Assembly: GCA_023898385.1 (NCBI GenBank)
Contig: CP060220.1
Location: forward strand, 1,054,001-1,118,000
Reading direction: 5' to 3'
DNA from: Pseudobdellovibrionaceae bacterium
GTDB lineage: Bacteria; Bdellovibrionota; Bdellovibrionia; Bdellovibrionales; UBA1609
Length of the DNA stretch: 64,000 nucleotides
Part shown: positions 9,528-18,279 of the stretch, piece after piece
Layout of the letters: every line of letters begins with the position of its first letter
Position numbering within the stretch: the first letter of the stretch is position 1
The notes under the pieces: model-generated
The model's input: the letters and a program-made list of their open reading frames with translations, nothing else
Databases searched by the model: none
Told to the model about the DNA's origin: nothing
Position numbers and translations under genes: made by a program

Positions 9528-11513
9528 CTATGCTGTTATTGGCCCTGGATTTCCCATGGGGTCTCGTCCCCCTTGTGGGTCTTCTTTCTTAGATTTTTCA
9601 AGTCGCTCTTGTTGTTCTGCTTTTTCAGCGGCTTCTTTTTGCTCAGCAGCCATCTTTTCTTTAAGGTGGCCCCGTCGCTTTGACATTTCCTCTAGACTCA
9701 TACCTTCAATAAGAGAATTTACTTCTTCGCCGTCAATGGTTTCATGCTCCAGCAAAGCTTTTGCCAAGTTATGAAGCACATCTACATTTTCCCGAAGAAT
9801 TTGCTTGGCCTTTTCATGACCCTCTGTCACCAATCGATAAACCTCTTTGTCGATTTCCTCAGCCTTTGAATCCGAATACTCTTTGGACTGGCTTGATTGC
9901 ATGCCTAAAAAGACCGGTCCTTCTCGACGCTCAAGGGCTAGTGGTCCGATTTTCTCACTCATACCCCACTCGCAAACCATGCTTCGTGCCAAGTCAGTGG
10001 CCCGCTCAATATCGTTACCCGCACCTGTGGTGTAATCTTCAAATATAATTTCCTCAGCTGCTCTCCCCCCAAACAAAAACGCAATGGTATTTGTCGCCTT
10101 GCTTTTCGTCAGATTGAGAGTGTCTTCTTTCGGAAGTGTCTGAGTCACACCCAACGCCATGCCACGGGGTATGATAGATACCTTGTGAATGGGATCCATG
10201 CCCGGAAGCTTCTTGCCCACCAGTGTGTGGCCCGCTTCATGATAGGCGGTGATACGCTTATCTTCCTCGCTAATGACCATTGATCGGCGTTCTGAACCCA
10301 TCAAGACCTTGTCTTTGGCTTTTTCGAAGTCATGCATGGTCACTTTATGTTTATCTTCACGGGCGGCAATCAAGGCCGCTTCATTCACTAGATTTTCAAG
10401 ATCGGCACCACTAAACCCAGGTGTCCCGCGAGCCACTTTTTCAAGATCAACATCAGAAGCCAAAGGTGTTTTTCTCACATGCACACCGAGAATCTTCTCG
10501 CGCCCGACAAGATCTGGCTTATTCACCACGACTCGTCGATCAAAACGGCCTGGTCGCAACAACGCCGGGTCAAGGACATCAGGGCGGTTTGTCGCCGCAA
10601 TGAGGATCACACCTTCATTACTTTCAAAACCATCCATTTCTACAAGAAGCTGATTCAGTGTTTGTTCGCGTTCATCGTGGCCACCGCCCATACCCGCACC
10701 ACGGTGTCTTCCCACAGCGTCGATTTCATCGATAAAAATCAAACAGGGTGCATTCTTTTTTCCTTGCTCGAACAAATCTCGCACTCGGCTTGCACCCACG
10801 CCCACAAACATTTCTACGAAGTCGGATCCAGAGATTGTGAAAAAGGGAACATTGGCTTCACCAGCCACCGCGCGAGCCAACAATGTTTTACCTGTTCCTG
10901 GGGGCCCCACCAACAACACACCCTTGGGAATTCGTCCACCTAAGCGGGTGAACTTTTTAGGTTCCTTTAGGAACTGAACGATTTCTGCAAGCTCTTCTTT
11001 TGCCTCTTCCACACCGGCAACATCTTTAAAAGTCACTTTGTTTTTGTTTTCGGTGAGTAGTCGCGCTCGACTTTTGCCAAAACTCATTGCCTTCCCACCA
11101 CCAGCCTGCAATTGACGGAACAAGAAAATAAACAAACCGAAAATTAAAATAAGGGGCAGCCAATTTAAAAACACGGAGGTCAAAAGCGAGTTATCAGCTC
11201 TTTCATAATTGGGAATGTATCCGTTATCTTTTAAAAGCTTGTACCCACCATCGGTTTCGGTATTCCCAACAATTTGAAAGCGTTTACCGCGGTAGCCTTC
11301 CAAGAACGGCGCATCAATTTCGCCAAGAATCTCACCATCGCGAAAGACAATGCTGCCTTCTTTGATTTCTTTATTCTTAACCGCTTGCTCAAACTTTGAG
11401 TAATTGAAGTCACGGATTATTTCACGGTTTTGCACTTCATACATTTGATACAAAAGCACAATGACCACGGCAAATATAGCCCACATAGCTAGAGTTTTCT
11501 GTGATGTTCGCAT
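9528..11513 (-). CDS. ftsH: ATP-dependent zinc metalloprotease FtsH
   Basis: Membrane AAA+ protease, 661 aa. Two N-terminal transmembrane helices (about 9-24 and 112-133) flank a periplasmic domain. Walker A is GPPGTGKT (203-210), Walker B is LIFIDEID (258-265), and the zinc site is HEAGH (425-429). The tail is charged and Lys/Glu-rich. The start has GGGAAGG five bases upstream. It follows tilS by about 100 bases, the tilS-ftsH order seen in many bacteria, and leads into cdaA. A short inverted repeat (GGCCGT/ACGGCC) lies in the tilS-ftsH gap. Confidence 0.97.
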   Translation of the reverse strand: MRTSQKTLAMWAIFAVVIVLLYQMYEVQNREIIRDFNYSKFEQAVKNKEIKEGSIVFRDGEILGEIDAPFLEGYRGKRFQIVGNTETDGGYKLLKDNGYIPNYERADNSLLTSVFLNWLPLILIFGLFIFLFRQLQAGGGKAMSFGKSRARLLTENKNKVTFKDVAGVEEAKEELAEIVQFLKEPKKFTRLGGRIPKGVLLVGPPGTGKTLLARAVAGEANVPFFTISGSDFVEMFVGVGASRVRDLFEQGKKNAPCLIFIDEIDAVGRHRGAGMGGGHDEREQTLNQLLVEMDGFESNEGVILIAATNRPDVLDPALLRPGRFDRRVVVNKPDLVGREKILGVHVRKTPLASDVDLEKVARGTPGFSGADLENLVNEAALIAAREDKHKVTMHDFEKAKDKVLMGSERRSMVISEEDKRITAYHEAGHTLVGKKLPGMDPIHKVSIIPRGMALGVTQTLPKEDTLNLTKSKATNTIAFLFGGRAAEEIIFEDYTTGAGNDIERATDLARSMVCEWGMSEKIGPLALERREGPVFLGMQSSQSKEYSDSKAEEIDKEVYRLVTEGHEKAKQILRENVDVLHNLAKALLEHETIDGEEVNSLIEGMSLEEMSKRRGHLKEKMAAEQKEAAEKAEQQERLEKSKKEDPQGGRDPMGNPGPITA

Positions 11514-11611
11514 ATTGACCTTCCCTTTTAAAGTGGCCGTATCTTAGGCCTCTTTAGAATAACACGGCCGCCGAAATGAGCTCAAACTTGTTGTCATTAA
11601 CTGTACTGGAC

Positions 11612-12620
11612 TCAACGCTGTATAGGCGTGACTGTCACTGTTGTTGGACTCACTTTCCAACTATATTTAAGTAGTGAAAATGTGAAGTCTTTCTGACTTT
11701 TGTCAAGGCGCTTTAAAACTTCTTCGATATGGCTTTGCGAGTAATTTTTCATCCCCTGTTGACGCATGAATCGAGCCAATAGCCGTTTTTGCCCACTCAC
11801 ACTCAATTCTAGGTAGAACTGGCGACTGAAACTCGGTCCTGAAAAAACACCCTCTGCCCATGACTCCTCAGCGTTCGGCCCCGCCTCAGACAGTGCTTGC
11901 AAGGATTGTCCGAGGCGTTGCACAGCCCCTGGTTGTCGACTCTCCAATTCAGGTAACCATTTATGACGCATCCAGTTGCGAAGGGGCTCCAAATTTTTTC
12001 ATTTGAGATCATCCAACCCTTAAACCCTGAACGGCGTACTCAAAAGAGTTCCTGGATAATGTCAGTAGAGGTCTTAAAATTTTCCCATCGTAATTCACCA
12101 TGGCCTGAACCCCTTGCGGACCCACACCGCGAATCAGTCGCATCATACGGGTTTCTAATAAGTCATCCGCATGATGAGCTAAGGTCAGCAGGGGATTTCC
12201 TGAAGGGGGCGCCTTTTTCATCGCTTCCTCAAACACTTTAAAACGAATCTCCCGCAGCTCCCCTTCCGCCCGCAGGGGGGCTTCAGGTATTAAAGTCCAA
12301 GTACCAGGTGGTTGAAAATTACTATGAAATGGGACTTGATACTCTTTACAGAGAGACTTCACAAAATCATAACTGCCACGCCGGAACTCTTCTTGAGTAG
12401 CTGACCCCCTCCCGTGGTGCACGTGAATAACAGCCATCTGACAATCTAAATATGGCACCAATCGATGCATAATATGCATCATCGCCACAGAGTCCAACCC
12501 ACCGGAAACACCCAAAAACAGCGTTCTCTGAGAAAGCGCCAAAGGCATTAGTGATCTGAGAATAGAATACTCAAAGGCCTCTAGAGGTCTTTTTTCGTTA
12601 TGACGAGCGCCGTGTTCCAT
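11612..12620 (-). pseudogene. tilS: tRNA(Ile)-lysidine synthase TilS, disrupted by two frame changes
   Basis: TilS modifies C34 of tRNA-Ile(CAU) to lysidine and is normally essential. The 5' part holds the PP-loop SGGLDSV and HHADDLLETR, and runs to a stop at 12009. The 3' part resumes in another frame with the conserved RNWMRHKWLPELE block and ends at 11612. Restoring one base in the C run at 12017-12019 and one in the T run at 11994-11999 gives one continuous frame reading W-M-I-S-N then R-N-W-M-R-H, which matches the family pattern. Both sites are homopolymers, so sequencing error is a real possibility. The ATG at 12620 has AGGA upstream; a TTG at 12656 is an alternative. The joined product would be about 335 aa, short for TilS but complete in core motifs. 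Confidence 0.8.
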
Positions 12621-12645
12621 GGGAGTTTTCCTATCACTCCCATGG
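12617..12645. repeat. Perfect inverted repeat over the tilS start codon
   Basis: CCATGGGAG (12617-12625) and CTCCCATGG (12637-12645) form a perfect 9-bp stem with an 11-base loop. The left arm contains the tilS ATG, and the loop contains the AGGA that would serve as its ribosome site. In mRNA the hairpin would sequester the start codon, and it could also be an operator. Confidence 0.6.
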
Positions 12646-12792
12646 AGGGAGATCAAAAGTTACCTCTCGCACCTGGCCCCTGGTCAGCCGACCAACAAAA
12701 TTTGTCACACAAAGCCTATTGGCCCTCATCTCCAATTGGTTTGATCTGGGGTGAGTCAACTAGGCCAATCCATTGCAATACTCTAAAACAAC

Positions 12793-13470
12793 ATGTTTGT
12801 TTTTTTTAGATTTTTAATATCCCCCATCCCCCTAATTATCGGGCTGGCAGTAGTACTGCCGGCCCTCCCCCTTCTTTCCGCGCAAGGGGCCGTTATGAAT
12901 AAATCTGACCTAATCAAAGACCTCACCCAAATTAAAACTCGGCACCTGGAACGACTTCACAATATTGAAAAAGAAATCACCTCAACCCTCGCTGCAACAG
13001 AAAACACAGCCCCGCCGGAGGCCAAGGTCTTTGACGATTCGCGCTCCGCTCAATTCGTCAACGCTCAAGTTCTAAACCTCAGGACGCTGCTCTTAGAAGA
13101 AAAATACCGCCTTCAATTTATCGATCAGCTTATTTTTCAATGCGACAGCCACTATGAGGGACAAGAGCTCTCTGGCTTTTTCCACATCACCCTTCAAAAG
13201 ATGGCCAAGGTGAGTGCCACGGCAGAACAAGCTCAGGCCTGGAAATTTATCCATCAAACAGCAATGGCCATGAAAAGCCTCTCTGAACGGCGGGAAAATC
13301 CGCTTGAGTTTATTTCTGGATACCTCAATACATCGCCTTTTTTAGAGCCGGTAGAAATCAGCCAATACTTAAAACGCCGTGACTACACGAATGCCCATGA
13401 AAACTACACGGCTCAGACCATTTCAAAAGAACGAGTCGGCAACTCTGTGCGTGAGCCTCTATCCCAATAA
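12793..13470 (+). CDS. Exported hypothetical protein
   Basis: Not recognised. The 225-aa product begins with a long hydrophobic stretch ending in LLSAQGA, which reads as a signal peptide cleaved near residue 33. The mature part is helical and charged with no motif I know. A second ATG at 12895 has AAGGGG well placed and would give a cytoplasmic form without the signal; the exported form is preferred because of the convincing signal sequence. The gene is divergent from tilS, with about 170 bases between them. Confidence 0.65.
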   Translation: MFVFFRFLISPIPLIIGLAVVLPALPLLSAQGAVMNKSDLIKDLTQIKTRHLERLHNIEKEITSTLAATENTAPPEAKVFDDSRSAQFVNAQVLNLRTLLLEEKYRLQFIDQLIFQCDSHYEGQELSGFFHITLQKMAKVSATAEQAQAWKFIHQTAMAMKSLSERRENPLEFISGYLNTSPFLEPVEISQYLKRRDYTNAHENYTAQTISKERVGNSVREPLSQ

Positions 13471-13490
13471 CGGGCGCCTCTTTTTTTGAA

Positions 13491-13721
13491 TTAAAGAAAG
13501 ATCTGAAAGGTCTCAAGAAAAGACAAAATCATTGAGACCATCAGCACAGCAGACATCAATCCCCAGGCGAGGATTCTGTAGTATCGCTCTATTTTCAAAG
13601 CTCGCTTTGAAAAATTCGGGACCGACACCAAAACAGCAGGCCGCACAACGGCGCGAGCCAGTTGATGACTACACAGACAAAATAAAATCACTGATGCCAA
13701 TGAGAGCAGAAAAGAACCCAT
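13491..13721 (-). CDS. Small two-helix membrane protein
   Basis: A 76-aa product from the ATG at 13721 with two hydrophobic helices (about residues 3-25 and 52-73) and a basic connecting loop. No family is recognised. The ribosome site is weak. It is convergent with the exported protein gene to its left. An overlapping open frame on the plus strand has no membrane pattern and is considered a shadow. Confidence 0.45.
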   Translation of the reverse strand: MGSFLLSLASVILFCLCSHQLARAVVRPAVLVSVPNFSKRALKIERYYRILAWGLMSAVLMVSMILSFLETFQIFL

Positions 13722-13789
13722 AACTCTATTTCGGCAAAACAGAGTCAATTCTTATGGTAGTAAAATAGAATCCCTACCCTAGTCCAGCC

Positions 13790-14218
13790 TTAACCGTAAA
13801 GTTCTGCCACTCGTTTGTGATAACTGCTCATCATATTGGGCAGGTTCACATTGACCAAGGCTTTGGCCACTGGACCTGGCACGAACAGATTAAATTTTGC
13901 CTCGACCGAATACGTGGCCCGACATTTTCCCGCTTCATCTTCCAGCTCCCAATACCCCTGCAGAGACTTAAATATATCGCCCGACTCAAATGACCAGCTG
14001 ACTTTTTTGTTTACTTCTTCAGTCATAGCCAAACGGTACGAGAAATTTTTAATCATGGAAACATCATACTCTACTACTTTTTGACCGTTTTCTTCACCCA
14101 CGACGCGGCACTGCTTCACCTCTGACAAAAACTCCGGATAATTCTCGTAATCTGTAATAATCGCATAAAATTGTTCCACCGTGCATGGGAACACCTCAGT
14201 GGTTTTTGCACTTGCCAT
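13790..14218 (-). CDS. SRPBCC/START-type protein (RatA / Coq10-like)
   Basis: The 142-aa product matches the small cyclase/dehydrase and Coq10-like START group. It has an N-terminal strand with VEQFYAIITDYENYPEFL, and a central beta sheet ending in YWELEDE. The C-terminal long helix has PNMMSSYHKRVAELYG. Members bind hydrophobic ligands such as quinones; RatA binds the 50S subunit. The window gives no context to choose. The sequence is cytoplasmic with no signal. It stands alone between two hypothetical genes. Confidence 0.75.
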   Translation of the reverse strand: MASAKTTEVFPCTVEQFYAIITDYENYPEFLSEVKQCRVVGEENGQKVVEYDVSMIKNFSYRLAMTEEVNKKVSWSFESGDIFKSLQGYWELEDEAGKCRATYSVEAKFNLFVPGPVAKALVNVNLPNMMSSYHKRVAELYG

Positions 14219-14255
14219 TATGCCTCCTGTTTTTTCAAAAAAACTTTTTTCAATG

Positions 14256-14939
14256 CTACAACGCGCCCGCTGGCGGCTCCCCCGTTAATGCTTTTCGAAA
14301 TTCATCATCTAAGAATTCAGCATCGCTTTTATAGTACTGAGAAAACTCTGTTAAGTAACCGCTTTCTTCATACCACTTTTGTTTTGTGGCCGGGGCGAGT
14401 TCATCCAACTCTGACTCAGCTTGATTGAGTTCATCCTGGAGTTGTTCTAATAACTTTGTTAACCTTTGAACGTAATTGAGGTTTACAAAATCAAATTCTC
14501 CGATCCGATCTAAATACACTTCTAGGGCAGAAAAATCGCGGTCATACCAATGATCCCATTGCCCCTCACAAGTGGGCCACGTATCAATAAATTGATAAAG
14601 AAATTCACTAAGTGCGTTTGCATGACTATCAATAGCCTCAACGGCCTCGGTCCATGCACGCAAAGACTCTCCCAGATTGGTTTTTCCCTTTAAAGTGTGG
14701 GGCCAGCCTCCCACCACCGTGGCCACCTGCAAAACATACTGAGCCACTACGGCATCCCCTTGCTTTTTTAATTCAGCATAGAGAGCGGGGACTTCCTCTA
14801 TATTTTCGCAGTGCAACTCAGTCACCACTTCTGGCATTTGGGGCAGGGGTAAAATTTGAACCACAGGATCGGCATGGGCCACTGCCAGCCACAGCCCATA
14901 AAACACAACAGCTTGAAAAATTCGAATTGTACTTTTCAA
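14256..14939 (-). CDS. Exported hypothetical protein, acidic and helical
   Basis: Not recognised. The 227-aa product has an N-terminal signal peptide (FYGLWLAVAHA, cleavage near residue 23). The mature domain is mostly helical and acidic, with a possible coiled coil at about residues 160-195 (Leu/Glu/Gln-rich). Two cysteines are present in the mature chain, one near residue 44 and one near 117. It lies 37 bases upstream of the START-type gene on the same strand and may share its transcript. Confidence 0.65.
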   Translation of the reverse strand: MKSTIRIFQAVVFYGLWLAVAHADPVVQILPLPQMPEVVTELHCENIEEVPALYAELKKQGDAVVAQYVLQVATVVGGWPHTLKGKTNLGESLRAWTEAVEAIDSHANALSEFLYQFIDTWPTCEGQWDHWYDRDFSALEVYLDRIGEFDFVNLNYVQRLTKLLEQLQDELNQAESELDELAPATKQKWYEESGYLTEFSQYYKSDAEFLDDEFRKALTGEPPAGAL

Positions 14940-15038
14940 CTTATCCCCTCCCCGATCAAAGTGGAGTTACTCCGATAAAATAGCCGAGTCCAACGAATAA
15001 ATCTACATCTTGAGGATTTCTTGCACTAGACTTAACCC

Positions 15039-15485
15039 ATGAAGAATCGGTTCCGAGCCACGGCCATATGCATCGAAAAAGAAAGTTTACTTCTCGTTCG
15101 TTTACTTGATCATGTCAGTATGAACTATTTTTGGATCCCTCCAGGAGGCGAGATTCAGCCAGGCGAATCACCAGCCACTGCTGCTGCGCGAGAAACCTTT
15201 GAAGAAACTGGCTACCAAATAGAAGTGTATGAAAATATCCACGTACAAAAAAGCCACCCCTTTTTTTGGGAAGGCGAAGAGTATTTTTCAACGACCGACT
15301 ACTTTTTTGCTAAATTGAAGAGTAATACTCCCGACGAAAAACAAATGGACCAACGAGAGCCTTATATTATCGAACACACTTGGTTTCCTATTGCCCAAGG
15401 CATAGGCACTCTCACTGTTCATCCTGACATTCGAAGTGCAGCCATTGAAATCTTAACGCAAGCCAAAGACAACGACTGCATCTAG
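15039..15485 (+). CDS. Nudix hydrolase
   Basis: The 148-aa single-domain protein has a complete Nudix box from Gly37 to Tyr59 (GEIQPGE, then RETFEETGY), with all metal-binding glutamates. Nudix enzymes cleave nucleoside diphosphates linked to another group; the substrate cannot be read from the sequence. It has no signal peptide. It is divergent from the acidic exported protein and convergent with the OmpA-like gene across a long hairpin. Confidence 0.88.
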   Translation: MKNRFRATAICIEKESLLLVRLLDHVSMNYFWIPPGGEIQPGESPATAAARETFEETGYQIEVYENIHVQKSHPFFWEGEEYFSTTDYFFAKLKSNTPDEKQMDQREPYIIEHTWFPIAQGIGTLTVHPDIRSAAIEILTQAKDNDCI

Positions 15486-15489
15486 CTTA

Positions 15490-15578
15490 AAAGCGGCAAT
15501 AATTTGTCTACTAGAACACTGTCGCTCGTCAGAAAAAGCACCTTCTGCGGCGTTTATCAGGCAAATTATTGTCGCTTT
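15490..15578. terminator. Long imperfect hairpin between convergent genes
   Basis: AAAGCGGCAATAATTTG (15490-15506) pairs with CAAATTATTGTCGCTTT (15562-15578) with one G-T wobble, extendable to about 19 bp. The loop folds again through CAGAA/TTCTG. It fills the 103-base gap between the stops of the Nudix and OmpA-like genes and has no long T tract. A bidirectional terminator or 3'-end protector is likely. Confidence 0.5.
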
Positions 15579-15588
15579 CAGGCTCGCC

Positions 15589-16944
15589 CTATCGCTCAAC
15601 GATAAATTCCACCCGACGGTTTTTAGCTCGCCCCTGCCAATTCGTATTGTCAGCTATGGGATGCTCTTCACCACGCCCCACGGCAAAGACTTTTTCTTTC
15701 GGAAGTCCAAAATCTTTGATCAAAACATTCCTTGCAGCCATAGCCCGGCGCTCACTTAAATCTTGGTTGTAAGCCGCGGGACCTGTAGAATCTGTATGCC
15801 CTTCAATAGTTAACTTTTTAAATACTGGTTCTTTCGATACGTATTCAGCCAGCTGCCCAAGCACCTTCGCAAATTCTGGTTTGACGTCGGCGGAGTCAAA
15901 TTCAAACAACACATTGCGTGCCACAAAACGTTGTATTCCCAGCTGAGGTGTTTGATTGAATGCTGGTACTGCAGACCCAAAATACCCGTACTCAAGCTGA
16001 CCTGCCTTGTCTTTGCGATAGAGTGTTGTCTCTTTTGATCGGACCAACATATCAGTGACCCAATTCAGACCGGCATAGATTCGCCAATCTGCAGTTGAGG
16101 ATCCATGCAGCAACTCTGTTCCGCCACCGGCATGTAAGGCCAAGCTCTCATAGAGATCGTGTTTAATGCCGCCGACGAGTTCCACCGAGGAGAGCTCCCG
16201 ATCCGAGGCGGTCGCCGATGACTGCGCCGGAAAACCGGCATACACCTCGGTGATAAACTTACTGCGCCAAGATTCAATCATACGACTCACAGCAAACGAA
16301 ACAATGTACTGATCTTTAAACGGTTCGATTTCTGCCACCACAGACGTGCCGGGGTTTCGCATTCGATAGCCGGCATTTACGCCCACTGCATTTTGCCCCA
16401 TGGTGGTGTCGTAAATGAGCTGCAAGTTATACGTGGGGCCAGCTCCTTGCCCAGCAAACGGGTTATCAATGATTTGATTAAAATTAACACCACCGGCTAT
16501 GGCCACGCCGCCCGACTCGTCAGCTCCCCATAGACGATATTTACTATTAAGCCTCAACTCTGTAAGGCCCGTCTGGGCAATTTCTCCGCGAACCACGTCA
16601 TTTTCATCTTTACTAGATTGCAACAACACCTGGGGGATACTTAAGCCAAAGTCCCAGCGGCCTAAGATTCCCACTCCCATGTTAAAGTCCATACCGGTCA
16701 AGCTATCTTGAAATCGGGTGCGCTCTTGGGTGGTGGTGTTTTCGTAGTTCGGCAACACGTTCACTGCGTAATTGAGAAATAGACCTAAATTGATCACGCC
16801 AGGCTCAAGAGTTTCAGAGGACTCCACCGTGACAAAATCAAGACCATTTGTTGTAGGATTGAAATTTTGAATGTCCGATCCCACCACATTGGCTTGGGCC
16901 CCGCTCGTCATAAGCAGCAAAGCCATTCCTATCCATCGTAACAT
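15589..16944 (-). CDS. OmpA-family outer membrane protein
   Basis: The 451-aa product has a signal peptide (about residues 1-18, ending SGAQA). A long beta-rich N-terminal region of about 300 residues has the alternating pattern of an outer-membrane barrel. The C-terminal OmpA-like peptidoglycan-binding domain (about 335-451) shows the family motif in TIEGHTDSTG, LSERRA and GRAKNRRVEF. It should link the outer membrane to the cell wall. It reads alone, downstream of a zinc-ribbon gene on the same strand, and ends at the long hairpin. Confidence 0.88.
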   Translation of the reverse strand: MLRWIGMALLLMTSGAQANVVGSDIQNFNPTTNGLDFVTVESSETLEPGVINLGLFLNYAVNVLPNYENTTTQERTRFQDSLTGMDFNMGVGILGRWDFGLSIPQVLLQSSKDENDVVRGEIAQTGLTELRLNSKYRLWGADESGGVAIAGGVNFNQIIDNPFAGQGAGPTYNLQLIYDTTMGQNAVGVNAGYRMRNPGTSVVAEIEPFKDQYIVSFAVSRMIESWRSKFITEVYAGFPAQSSATASDRELSSVELVGGIKHDLYESLALHAGGGTELLHGSSTADWRIYAGLNWVTDMLVRSKETTLYRKDKAGQLEYGYFGSAVPAFNQTPQLGIQRFVARNVLFEFDSADVKPEFAKVLGQLAEYVSKEPVFKKLTIEGHTDSTGPAAYNQDLSERRAMAARNVLIKDFGLPKEKVFAVGRGEEHPIADNTNWQGRAKNRRVEFIVER

Positions 16945-16968
16945 TCTGTGCCCCCCTGGTTGCTTTCC

Positions 16969-17262
16969 TTAGTTGTTCTTCTTAAATAATGCCTCAGCCG
17001 CTGCCTTTAACTCATCTTGTTTATTTTTCCCTTGCTGATGGCCACCGGGTTCAAAATAATCGCAAAAATTAGCGCGCTCTTTTTCTCGAACCACATCAGC
17101 TGAAGGTTCTTTACATTCATTGTAAGAGCCCGTGTCGTAAAACCGACAGTTTTTGCACACATGCACGTCGGCCCCACAGCTGGCACACTCTTCTCTTCGA
17201 CCCACCACACCGTCCACGGATATTTCAGCGCCGCAGTTAAAGCATTTAATTATATTCGCCAT
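16969..17262 (-). CDS. Small zinc-ribbon protein
   Basis: The 97-aa product has two ribbon-like cysteine pairs at the start (CFNC and CASC), then CKNC and two single cysteines (NECKE, NFCDYF). The tail is a Lys/Gln/Ala-rich helix. Eight or more cysteines suggest two metal sites. Similar short cysteine-ribbon proteins occur in delta-type proteobacteria, but no function is known to me. It lies 18 bases downstream of glpX, so it is probably co-transcribed. Confidence 0.75.
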   Translation of the reverse strand: MANIIKCFNCGAEISVDGVVGRREECASCGADVHVCKNCRFYDTGSYNECKEPSADVVREKERANFCDYFEPGGHQQGKNKQDELKAAAEALFKKNN

Positions 17263-17280
17263 AGCAAGTTCTCCATCGAC

Positions 17281-18246
17281 TTAGGAGTAAGAGGCCTTCA
17301 CGTTAAAGTTATGTTCCGCCTCCACATGGCGAATGGTTCCGGTTTTTGAACGCATCACCACTGAGTGTGTGGACGCCCGGTTGTTCGGCAACGTCCTCAC
17401 TCCTTTTAAAAGAGGCCCGTCTGTCACACCCGTCGCACAAAACATCACATCACCAGCCGCCAACTCGTCGAGCGAATAGATCCTATCAAAGTCTTCAATG
17501 CCCATTTTACGAGCCCGCTCCTTTTGATCATCCCTATGAAAAACCAATCGCCCCTGAAAATCACCGCCCAAACACTTAAGCGCTGCTGCGGTAATCACCC
17601 CTTCTGGTGCTCCGCCGATACCCAACAGCAAATCAATTCCAGAACCCTTCCAACAAGAGGCTATTCCCGCTGAGACATCGCCGTCTCCAATGAGTCGAAT
17701 GCGCGCACCCAAGCGCCGAACCCGCTCGATCAGCTCTTCATGCCGAGGACGACGAAGGATAACAACCGTCACATCCTCCACCGGCTTATTTAGAGCCTCA
17801 CTTACAATTCGAATATTCTCTTCCGGCGATTTATCTAGGCCGATCAAACCCTTTACCTGCGGCGGACCAGCAATCTTATCCATATACACATCAGGTGCAT
17901 GCAAAAAGTTTCCTTTTTCAGCCACAGCAATCACCGATGTGGCACCGTCACTGCCCTCAGCACAAATGGTTGTTCCTTCAAGAGGGTCCAAGGCTATATC
18001 TATAGCCGGACAGTCCGCATTCTTTCGCCCCACCTTTTCGCCAATATACAACATGGGAGCTTCGTCGCGCTCGCCTTCTCCGATGACGACGGTCCCTTCA
18101 ATATCTACAGAATCAAACGCTTTTCGCATCGCATCGACCGCGGCTTGATCAGCGGCTTTTTCATCGCCACGCCCCATAAATCGAGACGAGGCTAAGGCGG
18201 CCGCCTCAGTGATACGCACAAATTCTAGGGCCAAATTTCTATCCAT
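17281..18246 (-). CDS. glpX: Class II fructose-1,6-bisphosphatase GlpX
   Basis: Gluconeogenic phosphatase, 321 aa, starting MDRNLALEFVR as in most GlpX proteins. The ATG at 18246 has GGAGG about six bases upstream; an ATG nine codons earlier is open but less likely. Metal and phosphate motifs are clear: GEGERDEAP, DPLEGTT and GIGGAPEGV. The zinc-ribbon gene follows after 18 bases. The START-like exported gene lies 33 bases upstream on the same strand. Confidence 0.95.
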   Translation of the reverse strand: MDRNLALEFVRITEAAALASSRFMGRGDEKAADQAAVDAMRKAFDSVDIEGTVVIGEGERDEAPMLYIGEKVGRKNADCPAIDIALDPLEGTTICAEGSDGATSVIAVAEKGNFLHAPDVYMDKIAGPPQVKGLIGLDKSPEENIRIVSEALNKPVEDVTVVILRRPRHEELIERVRRLGARIRLIGDGDVSAGIASCWKGSGIDLLLGIGGAPEGVITAAALKCLGGDFQGRLVFHRDDQKERARKMGIEDFDRIYSLDELAAGDVMFCATGVTDGPLLKGVRTLPNNRASTHSVVMRSKTGTIRHVEAEHNFNVKASYS

Positions 18247-18279
18247 GTTTTCCTCCAGAGATGAGTCACTCATCGCAAG

